Shown here: piece after piece, positions 15,176 through 23,764 of the stretch
Layout: each line of letters opens with the position of its first letter
How positions within the stretch are numbered: the stretch's first letter is position 1
Position numbers and translations under genes: made by a program
The notes under the pieces: generated by a model
Told to the model about the DNA's origin: nothing
The model's database searches: none
What the model saw: the letters and a program-made list of their open reading frames with translations, nothing else
Assembly: GCA_017435385.1 (NCBI GenBank)
Contig: JAFSFB010000008.1
Coordinates: 1 to 56,759 of the forward strand
Length of the DNA stretch: 56,759 bases
Source of the DNA: Clostridia bacterium
GTDB taxonomy: Bacteria > Bacillota > Clostridia > Oscillospirales > Acutalibacteraceae
Direction: 5' to 3'

Positions 15176-17512
15176 ATGTCAACAAAACTCTGGTATGATG
15201 AATTTATAAACGATTGGATGTGGGCGTTGCCTTTGGGTAACGGCAGAATCGGCGCCATGCAATACGGCAATCCGCATTGTGAACAGATCGAAATAAACGA
15301 AGAATCCCTCTGGAGCGGCAGGCAGATACGGGAGAAATATCACGCTTCTCCCGAAGCACTCAGGGAAATCCGCCGCCTTGTCAGAGAAGAAAAGCTTAAA
15401 GAAGCGGCTCAGCTTGCCCGTGAAACATTCTTGTCGGATCCGCCCGTTGTCCGTTCCTATGAAAGCTTCGGTGAGATCTTTATTGATTTTTTTGATAAAT
15501 CCCCCGTTACAAATTATCGCAAGGAATTGGAATTGAGCGAAGCCGTTGCCCGTATTTTCTGGACAAAAAGCAAAATCAATTTTAAAAGCGAATGCTTTAT
15601 CAGCGAGGATCCTGACGGATTTGTTTATAAGGTAGAATCCGACGGAAAGCCCTTCTCATGTAATGTGAGCATCAAAAGAAAGCAGGATGCATACAGCTCC
15701 TGCATAAATCCCGACACAATTATTATGAACGGCAGAATTACATACAGCACCCACCACTACTACGGCGAAGGCGGAGAAGGCATGTCGTTCGGTGCAAAGC
15801 TCCGCATAAAAACCGACGGTGAATTGTCTGCCGACCATAGCACCATAACCGTTGCCGATGCGACATATGTTATTGTTTACGCCGCTTTTGAAACAAATTA
15901 CAATGTTGACAAATACGATATTGACGAAACCATCGATTTCAAAAGCAGATTATACGAAACAATTGAAAACCTCATAAATACAGATTACGAGAAGATTATA
16001 GATGCTCATATATCGACCCACCAAAAATGGTTCGGCAACGTTCAGCTCGAATTGGAAGAAACCGAGTTCAGTAAATTAACCACAAATCAAAGACTCAAAG
16101 AACTCAGATGGGATGAATACGATCCCGACTTATTTGCCCTTTACTATAATTTCGGCAGATATCTTCTAATTGAAAGCTCAGGCAAAAACGCAAAACTTCC
16201 CGCAAATCTTCAGGGCATCTGGTGCCATGACTTCAATCCCCCCTGGGGCAGCGACTTCCACACCAACATAAATCTTCAGATGAATTATTGGCCCGGTGAA
16301 AGCGCAAATATTTCAAAAGCTTCCGCACCTTTCATCCATTTCATGAAAATGGTCAGCGCATTCGGTTCCGAAACCGCAAAGGAGCTTTTCGGAGCAAGAG
16401 GCTGGGTAATTAACCACACTACCGATGCGTTCGGAAGAACGGGTGTTCATGACAGCGTTGACTGCGGATTCTTCCCCATGGCAGGTCCCTGGCTTTGCCT
16501 CAATCTCTGGGAGCATTATGAATACACCGAGAGCATTGAATATCTTGAAGAGATATATCCTATCTTAAAAGGATCCTGCGAGTTTATTCAGGACTATCTG
16601 ACCGAGAACGAAAAGGGTCAGCTTATCACCTCCCCCTCCAACTCTCCCGAAAACGAATTCCATTATATCGATGCTGACGGCGTAAAGCAGGAAAGCATGT
16701 TTACAGAGGGTGCAACAATTGACTTCCAGATCATTTATGCGCTCTTCACCCGTACAGTACACGCCTGCAAAATTCTTAATAAAGACGAAGAATTTTCAAG
16801 ATCTCTTCTTGAAGTTTTAGAAAAGCTTCCCCCGATGGAAATAAGTGAGCGTTACGGAACGATTCGTGAATGGATAAAGGATTACGAGGAAACAGAACCC
16901 GGACATCGCCATATTTCCCATCTTTTCGGACTTTTCCCCGGTGATCAAATCAACGAAAGCAACCCCGAAATATACGAAGCAGCAAAAAGAACCATTGCCC
17001 GCCGTATTGAAAACGGAGGCGGCTCAACAGGTTGGTCAAGAGCATGGACAATTTGCTTTTACACCCGTCTTAAAGACGGTGAAAATGCTCTCAGACATCT
17101 TAAATATTTGCTCGAAAAATGCACCGCCAACAATCTTTTTGACATTCATCCCCCGTTCCAGATCGACGGTAATTTCGGCGGTGTTGCGGCTGTTACGGAA
17201 ATGCTCCTTCAGAGCCATCTCGGTTCCCCCGATAACAGAATATGCGAACTCTTGCCCGCTTTGCCCGATGAATGGAAAAAGGGATCCGTTAAAGGTATCA
17301 GAGCAAGAGGAAATCTGACATTTGATATTTCCTGGGAAAACTCCGTTCTCAAAAAAGCTGCGGTAACCGCAGAAAACGGCTGCACGGTAAGAATCAAGTT
17401 AAATGAAAGAACAAAAAATCTCACAGCCGATAAGCCTTATGTTATCGAAAACAACTGCCTGAAAACAGAGGTTTCAGCAGGAGAAACAGTTAAATTCAGC
17501 AACAGTCTGTAA
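15176..17512 (+). CDS. GH95 alpha-L-fucosidase (or alpha-L-galactosidase)
   Basis: A 778-residue cytoplasmic protein. The N-terminal beta-sandwich begins LWYDEFINDWMWALPLGNGR and IEINEESLWSG, diagnostic of GH95. The (alpha/alpha)6 barrel carries the expected inverting centre: Asn364 and Asn366 in TNINLQMNYWPGE, Glu492 in SPSNSPEN, and Asp664 in FQIDGNFGG. GH95 enzymes remove terminal alpha-1,2-fucose from host-type glycans, or L-galactose from plant glycans. No signal peptide is present, so it acts on imported oligosaccharides. I chose the ATG at 15176, 11 bases after AGG; an in-frame GTG at 15167 is too close to it. First gene of an operon with GH92, a sugar kinase and MurQ. Confidence 0.92.
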   Translation: MSTKLWYDEFINDWMWALPLGNGRIGAMQYGNPHCEQIEINEESLWSGRQIREKYHASPEALREIRRLVREEKLKEAAQLARETFLSDPPVVRSYESFGEIFIDFFDKSPVTNYRKELELSEAVARIFWTKSKINFKSECFISEDPDGFVYKVESDGKPFSCNVSIKRKQDAYSSCINPDTIIMNGRITYSTHHYYGEGGEGMSFGAKLRIKTDGELSADHSTITVADATYVIVYAAFETNYNVDKYDIDETIDFKSRLYETIENLINTDYEKIIDAHISTHQKWFGNVQLELEETEFSKLTTNQRLKELRWDEYDPDLFALYYNFGRYLLIESSGKNAKLPANLQGIWCHDFNPPWGSDFHTNINLQMNYWPGESANISKASAPFIHFMKMVSAFGSETAKELFGARGWVINHTTDAFGRTGVHDSVDCGFFPMAGPWLCLNLWEHYEYTESIEYLEEIYPILKGSCEFIQDYLTENEKGQLITSPSNSPENEFHYIDADGVKQESMFTEGATIDFQIIYALFTRTVHACKILNKDEEFSRSLLEVLEKLPPMEISERYGTIREWIKDYEETEPGHRHISHLFGLFPGDQINESNPEIYEAAKRTIARRIENGGGSTGWSRAWTICFYTRLKDGENALRHLKYLLEKCTANNLFDIHPPFQIDGNFGGVAAVTEMLLQSHLGSPDNRICELLPALPDEWKKGSVKGIRARGNLTFDISWENSVLKKAAVTAENGCTVRIKLNERTKNLTADKPYVIENNCLKTEVSAGETVKFSNSL

Positions 17513-17535
17513 AACCCGTTCGGAAAGGATTTATA

Positions 17536-19767
17536 ATGAGTGAACTTATGAGTAAAGTAAAATATGTTGATACAATGATAGGAACCGTTGCGGACGGTCA
17601 GGCAGAAAGCTATCACGGCGGCGGAAAAACATATCCCGGAGCCGCTGTTCCCGGCGGTATGGTTCAGCTTTCACCGGATACGGTAACGGGCGGTGACAAC
17701 GGTAACGGCTACAACTATTGTGACAACACGATAGAAGGCTTCAGCTTCAACCATATGAGCGGCATAGGCTGGTACGGAGATCTGGGAAATATCCAGATCA
17801 TGCCTGTAACGGGCGAAACGGATTTAAGAAGCGGAAGCAACAGTCATGTTGAATTCAAAAAAGGCAATAAAGGCTGGAAATCGGAGTTTTCTCACGAGAG
17901 CGAAATAACGCAAGCAGGCTATTACGCCGTAAAATTAGACCGTTACAATATTTCAGCGGAGGCAACGGCGAACGTTCACAGCGGTATATTAAGATTTACA
18001 TATCCGAAAAAAGGTAATGCGAAAATAATCATGAATTTTTCTCGCAGAATCGGCGGAAAGGCAGATTTTGAAGAAATAAGAATAATCAACGAAAATAAGG
18101 TTGAAGGCAAGATCATCTGCACGCCTAAGGGCGGTGGCTTCGGTCACGGTCATGCGGGTATTTCATACGATTTATATTTCACCTGCGAATTCTCCGAGGC
18201 TCCTGCAAAAATGCAGTTCTTTTCAAATGAAGAAATGCAGAGTGAAAATATAAAAGAATTTTGCCACGAAGATGTCGGACTTCTCTTGGAATTCGGTGAG
18301 AACCGCACAGCTCCGATCATGATAAAATGCGGTATCTCTTACACAAGCCCTGACGGTGCAAGAATGAATCTGAAGACCGAAATCCCTGACTTTGATTTTG
18401 ATGCTCAAAGAAAAAATGCTCAACTTTTATGGGAACAGGCTTTCAATATTGCAGATGTTGAAGGGAGCAACGAAACGGATCTGAAGCTTTTTAACACCTG
18501 CCTTTATCATACGCTTTTGGATCCAAGAGTTTCCGCCGATGTTGACGGCAGCTTTTCTTTGAACGGAAAAGCAATGAAGGATGACAGCTATATTCACCGA
18601 ACGGTATTCAGCGGCTGGGATGTTTACAGAAGCGAATTTCCGCTTCTGGCAATTATCCGTCCCGATATCGTCAACGATGAAGTCAATTCACTTTTAAAAA
18701 TAGCTGAAACAAAAAACACATCCTTCCCTCAATGGGAGCTTCTGGGCATTGACACGCACTCCATGGTCGGCGACCCCGGACTTCTCGTTGTTGCTGATGC
18801 ATACCTCAAAAACATCAGAAATTACAATACGGAAAAAGCATACAAAATAGGTCTTGCTTCAAGCAAATGTGAAAAAGAATTATTCGGCAGACCTTTCCGT
18901 TCGGTAAGACCCGATTGTGAACAGTATCTGAAAAACGCCTTCGTTCCCGAAAAGCTGAGCGACACTTTGGAATTTTTACTTGCAGATTACACCATGTACC
19001 TTTTTGCTAAAGAAAAAGGTGATAAAGAAAACGAAGAGTTCTTTTTAAACCGCATAAATAAATATACCGATAACTATAACGAAAAGCTCGGCTTCATGGC
19101 ACCTCGGGAAGAAAACGGTGAATTTGTGTTTGAAGAAAACGAATATGATGACGACGGATGCGTTGAGAGCAACGTTTTTCAGCAGTCATGGTTTGTGCCT
19201 TACGATGTTATCGGCTTGAGCAAGCTTTTTGGAGAAGAAAGAACAATTGAGCTTTTGGAAAGATTCTTTGAAAACGCCGATTTTTCAAAGCTCTGGAATG
19301 AAGATTATAACCATTCAAATGAACCCTGCCATAACATCACCCATTATTTTAACATTTTGGGTCTGCCTCACCGTACACAGCACTGGACCCGTAAAGTTCA
19401 GAAAGAAGCATACAGAACGGGTGCATACGGTTTCTGCGGCAACGAAGATGTCGGTCAGCTTTCTGCATGGTATGTTCTGTCAAGCTTAGGTTTTGCTCAG
19501 GTATGCGTCGGTCAACAGGATTATCACATCAATACTCCCTTATTCAGGAAAGCGACTGTTAAATTAAACAGAAGCTATCATTCTTGCACAAACGCCGATA
19601 CCTTTACCGTGATTTGTGACAAAGACCCTCTTGAATACCCCTATATCAAAAATGTTGAGTTCAACGGTGAACTGATAAAAAGACCTTATCTGTCATATTT
19701 TGAAATCACATCCGGCGGCATATTAAAGTTTGAGCTTTCAAAAGAACCTGTTAAGGACTGCTTCTGA
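17536..19767 (+). CDS. GH92 exo-alpha-mannosidase
   Basis: A 743-residue cytoplasmic protein. The opening YVDTMIGTVADGQ followed by GGGKTYPGAAVPGGMVQLSP is the GH92 N-terminal sandwich. The (alpha/alpha)6 domain has HRTVFSGWDVYRSEFPL, and GNEDVGQLSAWYVLSSLGF with the conserved catalytic-site Glu/Asp. GH92 enzymes are calcium-dependent inverting alpha-mannosidases acting on N-glycan or yeast-mannan linkages. RBS AAAGGA precedes the ATG by 6 bases, 23 bases after the GH95 stop. The absence of a signal peptide implies it trims imported mannosides. With GH95, it suggests host-type glycoprotein glycans as the operon's substrate. Confidence 0.92.
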   Translation: MSELMSKVKYVDTMIGTVADGQAESYHGGGKTYPGAAVPGGMVQLSPDTVTGGDNGNGYNYCDNTIEGFSFNHMSGIGWYGDLGNIQIMPVTGETDLRSGSNSHVEFKKGNKGWKSEFSHESEITQAGYYAVKLDRYNISAEATANVHSGILRFTYPKKGNAKIIMNFSRRIGGKADFEEIRIINENKVEGKIICTPKGGGFGHGHAGISYDLYFTCEFSEAPAKMQFFSNEEMQSENIKEFCHEDVGLLLEFGENRTAPIMIKCGISYTSPDGARMNLKTEIPDFDFDAQRKNAQLLWEQAFNIADVEGSNETDLKLFNTCLYHTLLDPRVSADVDGSFSLNGKAMKDDSYIHRTVFSGWDVYRSEFPLLAIIRPDIVNDEVNSLLKIAETKNTSFPQWELLGIDTHSMVGDPGLLVVADAYLKNIRNYNTEKAYKIGLASSKCEKELFGRPFRSVRPDCEQYLKNAFVPEKLSDTLEFLLADYTMYLFAKEKGDKENEEFFLNRINKYTDNYNEKLGFMAPREENGEFVFEENEYDDDGCVESNVFQQSWFVPYDVIGLSKLFGEERTIELLERFFENADFSKLWNEDYNHSNEPCHNITHYFNILGLPHRTQHWTRKVQKEAYRTGAYGFCGNEDVGQLSAWYVLSSLGFAQVCVGQQDYHINTPLFRKATVKLNRSYHSCTNADTFTVICDKDPLEYPYIKNVEFNGELIKRPYLSYFEITSGGILKFELSKEPVKDCF

Positions 19768-19870
19768 GGATAAAAATCTGATACATATCCCGACAAAAAT
19801 TTCAACGAGTCATATTATTATCGGTTCGGAAAAAAGCGAAAGATTAAAACAAATCGGAAGGTCTGACCAA

Positions 19871-20761
19871 ATGAAAAACGAAAACGGATATTTGCTTGGC
19901 ATTGACGGCGGAGGAACAAAAACGGAATTTCTTCTTGCCGATTCAGGTAAAAACGAAATCAGAAGATTGTTTCTCGGGGCATCCAATCCAAACAGCACAA
20001 GCATTGAGAACACTTTAGATATACTCAAAGCAGGAATAACTGAAATACTCGAAGGGTTCGATGCTTCTCAAACAGCTGTATACGCAGGAATTGCAGGCAT
20101 AAAAAGCGGAAACAATCAAAACATTATAAACAGTTTTCTCTCACGGTTCGGATTCGCTTCATATGAATGCGGCAGCGATACCGAGCTTGCTCTCGAAATT
20201 GCATTGAAGGGAGAAAACGGAACAGCGGTCATAATTGGAACGGGAATTGCAGCATATGCCCGCTCAGGCGAAAAGCTTTATCGCTCGGGCGGTCGGGGCT
20301 ATATGATCGACAAGGGCGGAAGCGGATTTCATTTCGGTTCCGACGCACTCAATTCGGCTTTTGAATTCATTGAAGGCAGAGGCGGAAGCGAAACGATTCT
20401 GAAGCTTGTTGAGAAAAAGCTCGGAAAAAGCCTTGAATCCTCCGTCGCTGAAATATACAACGGGGGTGCCGAATTCGTTGCATCCTTTGCTCCGGTAATT
20501 TTCGAGGCATTCGATCTCGGTGATTCCTCTGCTTCCGTAATCATTGACCGCAACGCTCATGAAGCGGCAAAGATCATCAACGCTGCCGCCAAAAACACCG
20601 ACGGCAGGATCGTTGTCTGCGGTGGCTTATGCAAGCAAAAAGAAGTGTTATACCCTTTCCTTATGAAATATATCGAGGGAGTTGCTCCGCTTGTTTTCAC
20701 GGATGAGCCCATGGTAAACGGTGCGGTCCTGCTTGCTGAAAGGTTGTGTAAAAATGCTTAA
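19871..20761 (+). CDS. BadF/BadG-type N-acetyl sugar kinase (MurNAc/GlcNAc kinase-like, MurK-like)
   Basis: A 296-residue cytoplasmic protein of the ASKHA fold. The phosphate-1 motif is LLGIDGGGTKTEFLLAD, the phosphate-2 region is AVIIGTGIAAYARSG, and the adenosine motif is IVVCGGLCKQK. BadF/BadG-type kinases of this size include GlcNAc kinases and the clostridial MurNAc kinase MurK. I chose the ATG at 19871, 9 bases after GGAAGG; an upstream in-frame ATG at 19730 lies inside GH92. The stop overlaps the start of murQ by 8 bases, so kinase and etherase are translationally coupled. That coupling strongly suggests it makes MurNAc-6-phosphate for MurQ. Confidence 0.85.
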   Translation: MKNENGYLLGIDGGGTKTEFLLADSGKNEIRRLFLGASNPNSTSIENTLDILKAGITEILEGFDASQTAVYAGIAGIKSGNNQNIINSFLSRFGFASYECGSDTELALEIALKGENGTAVIIGTGIAAYARSGEKLYRSGGRGYMIDKGGSGFHFGSDALNSAFEFIEGRGGSETILKLVEKKLGKSLESSVAEIYNGGAEFVASFAPVIFEAFDLGDSSASVIIDRNAHEAAKIINAAAKNTDGRIVVCGGLCKQKEVLYPFLMKYIEGVAPLVFTDEPMVNGAVLLAERLCKNA

Positions 20762-21557
20762 AACCGAAATGAGAAATCCTGACACATACGGCATTGATAA
20801 GATGTCAACTCTTGAAATGCTTGAGAAGATCAACAAAGAAAACGCCAATGTTTATACCGCTGTTGATGCCGCTTTACCTAATATTGCCGCTGTATGCGAT
20901 GCGGTATCAAACGCAATAAAATCAGGCGGCAGGATATTTTATATCGGAAGCGGAACCTCGGGCAGACTTGCCGTTTGCGATGCGGCGGAATGTCCGCCCA
21001 CCTTCGGCGTGCCATATGACCTTTTCAACGGAATTATCGCAGGCGGAGAAAGATGCATGTTCAAAGCCGCCGAGAATGCAGAGGACGACCAGAAGGCAGG
21101 AATCGAGGATCTTAAAAACAGAGCGTTCTGTGATAAAGATATACTGATAGGAATATCCGCTTCAGGTTCGGCAGCTTATGTTATTTCTGCGGTGAACTAT
21201 GCAAAGAGCATCGGAGCAAAAGCTTTTTCGATCACAAACAATCCCGATACGGAATTGGGCAAAGCTGCAGATATAGATATCTGTGCCGATACGGGTCCCG
21301 AGATCATCACGGGCTCGACCCGAATGAAGGCTGGAACGGCACAAAAAATAATTCTGAATATGATTTCAACCGCTTCAATGGTTAAATGCGGCTGTGTCTA
21401 TGAAAACATGATGATAAACCTTAAACCCTCAAATAAAAAGCTTCGCAGAAGAATGATAGGAATTGTTACCGAAATTCTGGGCTGTTCCGAAATCGAAGCA
21501 GAAAAGCTTCTTGACGAAAACGGCTGGAATATCCGTAACGCCGTAGAAAAAAACTGA
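20754..21557 (+). CDS. murQ: N-acetylmuramic acid 6-phosphate etherase
   Basis: A 267-residue cytoplasmic SIS-domain enzyme that removes D-lactate from MurNAc-6-phosphate to give GlcNAc-6-phosphate. Visible motifs are FYIGSGTSGRLAVCDAAECP with the catalytic Glu79, the IAGGERCMFKAAENAEDD loop, the second SIS signature GISASGSAAYVISAV, and TGSTRMKAGTAQKIILNMIS. It is about 30 residues shorter than E. coli MurQ at the C-terminus but retains the GCSEIEAEKLL helix. The ATG at 20754 overlaps the kinase stop by 8 bases. An upstream in-frame ATG at 20721 lies deep in the kinase. Last gene of the operon, before the terminator at 21566. Further GlcNAc-6-phosphate steps (NagA, NagB) are not in the window. 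Confidence 0.93.
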   Translation: MLKTEMRNPDTYGIDKMSTLEMLEKINKENANVYTAVDAALPNIAAVCDAVSNAIKSGGRIFYIGSGTSGRLAVCDAAECPPTFGVPYDLFNGIIAGGERCMFKAAENAEDDQKAGIEDLKNRAFCDKDILIGISASGSAAYVISAVNYAKSIGAKAFSITNNPDTELGKAADIDICADTGPEIITGSTRMKAGTAQKIILNMISTASMVKCGCVYENMMINLKPSNKKLRRRMIGIVTEILGCSEIEAEKLLDENGWNIRNAVEKN

Positions 21558-21565
21558 CAAAAAAA

Positions 21566-21604
21566 ACCGTCAAACCTCAATTTGAGATTTGACGGTGATT
21601 TTTA
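21566..21604. terminator. Terminator after murQ, probably bidirectional
   Basis: ACCGTCAAA (21566-21574) pairs with TTTGACGGT (21588-21596), and an inner CTCAA/TTGAG arm extends it. T-rich sequence follows on the plus strand and A-rich sequence precedes it. Confidence 0.85.
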
Positions 21605-22159
21605 TTTAAGCTTCAGACCGTAAACAAGGGATGTTTCTTTTGTTTCAATAAGCTCGAAGCCATATTTTTCATAGAATTTTATTGCGTTATAATTTTTGTG
21701 CCATACGGTGAACATGACTCCTTTTATCTCTTTCTTATGAAGATTATCGCACAGCGCATCCATCAGCTTTCTGCCTGAGCCCATGTGCTGATATTCAGGG
21801 AGAATATCTATATGAAGATGTGCAGGATAATCTGCTTTGTATTTTTCTTGCGAAGCAATCGCTCTGAGTGCCGATCTTCTTCGGCGGTATTCCCATTTTC
21901 CGATTTTCGGATAATATTCATTTATATAGACTTCTTTGAAATTATCAAAATCTTCTGCACAGATGACATACCCTATCGCCTTATCGTTTTCATCAACGGC
22001 AACAAAACAGTTTTCGGGTTCGTTATCAATATAATAATCGCAGTAAACGGCAAGAGCAAAATTTCTTCCTCTTTTTGATAATTTACAAGGTCCCTCGCTG
22101 TTAAGGCAAACAAAACGCACATCTTCTTTGTCATTTTCATTGTAAGGTCTAATCGTCAT
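21602..22159 (-). CDS. GNAT family N-acetyltransferase
   Basis: A 185-residue cytoplasmic protein opening TIRPYNENDKEDVRFVCLNS. The GNAT core is AHLHIDILPEYQHMGSGRKL (acetyl-CoA loop Q-x-M-G-S-G-R) and the C-terminal half NYNAIKFYEKYGFELIE. The frame is open well upstream to 22351, but that stretch overlaps the promoter of the divergent gene and looks non-coding. I chose the ATG at 22159, 8 bases after GGAAG; an ATG at 22165 is only 2 bases from it. It is a stand-alone gene between a terminator and a divergent promoter. The acceptor substrate is unknown. Confidence 0.85.
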   Translation of the reverse strand: MTIRPYNENDKEDVRFVCLNSEGPCKLSKRGRNFALAVYCDYYIDNEPENCFVAVDENDKAIGYVICAEDFDNFKEVYINEYYPKIGKWEYRRRRSALRAIASQEKYKADYPAHLHIDILPEYQHMGSGRKLMDALCDNLHKKEIKGVMFTVWHKNYNAIKFYEKYGFELIETKETSLVYGLKLK

Positions 22160-22232
22160 TTTCATCACTTCCAAAACGAGTTTATCATTAAAACTCACAA
22201 AAATCAAGGCATATAATATAGCAATTTGCAAA

Positions 22233-22261
22233 TTGAAATAACAAAAATAATATTGTATTAT
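22233..22261 (+). promoter_or_regulatory. Promoter for the ceramidase-fold gene pair
   Basis: TTGAAA (22233-22238), 17 bases, TATTAT (22256-22261), divergent from the GNAT gene. Confidence 0.7.
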
Positions 22262-22292
22262 TAATTTATAAACAGAAAAAGGAGAAATCAGC

Positions 22293-23759
22293 ATGGCAAT
22301 TATTATCAGATGGATATCAGCAATTATGGCGGTGCTCATGGGTCTTCCCACTCTTCTCGGTGCAGTTTTTCAGAGCCTTACAAAATTAGGTTATGACGAA
22401 AGACCCGTCACGGCAATTTCGGAAAATTTTCTTGAAGGAAATGCCGAATTCATCGATGAAGCAAAAGCAGAATACTGGTCGGCAGGCTACGCACGCAGAG
22501 TTCTCACTCCCGAGGATATAGAAGAAACAAGATACTTCCTCGGCGGATTTCTTAAATTCCCTGCTCAGGAAGCAACGGGGGTTGTTGACGACTTATGCGT
22601 CAGAGCAGTTGTGCTTGATGATAATTCGGGCAGAGGTGCTACTGCATTTGCGTGGATCGACGGCGTCGGCTTCATGAACGCCGATATCAAGGATATCCGT
22701 GAGAAGCTCAGCGACATTACGGGCGACGGCAAGCTCATCAGCATCGATGTCGGCTCGACTCATAACCATAGCGCAATCGACACTCAGGGTCTGTGGGGAA
22801 ATATTCCCAAAAGCGGCAGAAACCAGAAATATATTGACTCGGTCGTTCAGAAAACCGCCGATGCAATAAGAGAAGCATATAACAACCGCTCCGAAGGCAC
22901 GCTTTACTATTCATCAAAGGAATGCCCCGAATTATTCTATGATGGCAGAGCTCCTTATTCGATTGACGATAAAATTCACCTTTTCCGTTTTGTTCCCAAT
23001 GCAGACGGTAAAAAGGAGATCTATATAGCCAATTTCGGTGCTCATCCGATCAATCTCGGCTGGAGCAACACGGAAATTTCAGGCGATTATCCGTATTATC
23101 TTGAAAAAGAAGTAACAACGGAGAAGAATGTCGATTTTATTTTTGTTCAGGGCGCAATCGGCGGTGCAATCCACGCAGATATGGGCGTTGAAAACGGAAT
23201 TCCCGAGGATCTTACCTCTTTTGAAAAAATGAAAGAATACAGCAGTATTGTTGCAGATGTTCTTTATGATCTTGCAGAAAAAGGCGAAGCCGTCGAACCC
23301 ATTCTTAATGTCAGGCATGCTCAGCTTGATTTTGAAGTGAACAACTTCATTTTCCTTCTTGTTGCAAGCGCCGACCTTTGTAATGTTACCCCGTTCAAAG
23401 AAAACGGCAAGGTCTATTTTTCAAGCGAGATCGGTTATGTTGAAATCGGTAAAGATATAAAGATTCTTGAAGCTCCCGGCGAGGCTCTGCCCGAGCTTAT
23501 CTACGACGGATTCTATTCAGCCGATGAAGCATTCAACGGAACGGAATATCCGTATGAGGGAATCGCAACCTGCTTTGACGAAGACGATGAAGTTCTCGTT
23601 TTCGGTCTTTGCAACGATGCTGTCGGATACATTGTACCCGACAACGATTACAGCTCATCGGGCAAAGAAGGCCATTATGAAGAAACCGTTTCAACAGGTT
23701 CAAAAAGCGGAACAGCATTCTCAAAGGCATTCTTCGAGCTTTTAAAAGTCTGGGGGTAA
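22293..23759 (+). CDS. Extracytoplasmic neutral/alkaline ceramidase-fold protein, copy 1
   Basis: A 488-residue protein with a hydrophobic N-terminus (IIIRWISAIMAVLMGLPTLL) without an obvious cleavage site. The YARRVLTPEDIEETRYFLGG start, VRAVVLDDNSGRGA strand and STHNHSAIDTQGLWG zinc-type His motif match the N-terminal domain of neutral ceramidases. The segment where ceramidases carry their G-D-V-S-P-N catalytic serine reads FVQGAIGGAIHAD here, so the nucleophile is absent from that position. True ceramidase activity is therefore doubtful, although an amide or ester hydrolase is plausible. RBS AAGGAG. It ends 5 bases before a paralogue. Confidence 0.75.
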   Translation: MAIIIRWISAIMAVLMGLPTLLGAVFQSLTKLGYDERPVTAISENFLEGNAEFIDEAKAEYWSAGYARRVLTPEDIEETRYFLGGFLKFPAQEATGVVDDLCVRAVVLDDNSGRGATAFAWIDGVGFMNADIKDIREKLSDITGDGKLISIDVGSTHNHSAIDTQGLWGNIPKSGRNQKYIDSVVQKTADAIREAYNNRSEGTLYYSSKECPELFYDGRAPYSIDDKIHLFRFVPNADGKKEIYIANFGAHPINLGWSNTEISGDYPYYLEKEVTTEKNVDFIFVQGAIGGAIHADMGVENGIPEDLTSFEKMKEYSSIVADVLYDLAEKGEAVEPILNVRHAQLDFEVNNFIFLLVASADLCNVTPFKENGKVYFSSEIGYVEIGKDIKILEAPGEALPELIYDGFYSADEAFNGTEYPYEGIATCFDEDDEVLVFGLCNDAVGYIVPDNDYSSSGKEGHYEETVSTGSKSGTAFSKAFFELLKVWG

Positions 23760-23764
23760 TTTAA

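Noticed and set aside
20264..20560. 98-codon minus-strand frame in the kinase gene
   Set aside because: It is antisense to the ATP-binding motifs of the BadF-type kinase, with no RBS and no homology.
21602..22351. Longer 249-residue version of the GNAT gene
   Set aside because: The added N-terminal residues are encoded by A+T-rich promoter DNA of the divergent gene; a good RBS and the GNAT start lie at 22159.
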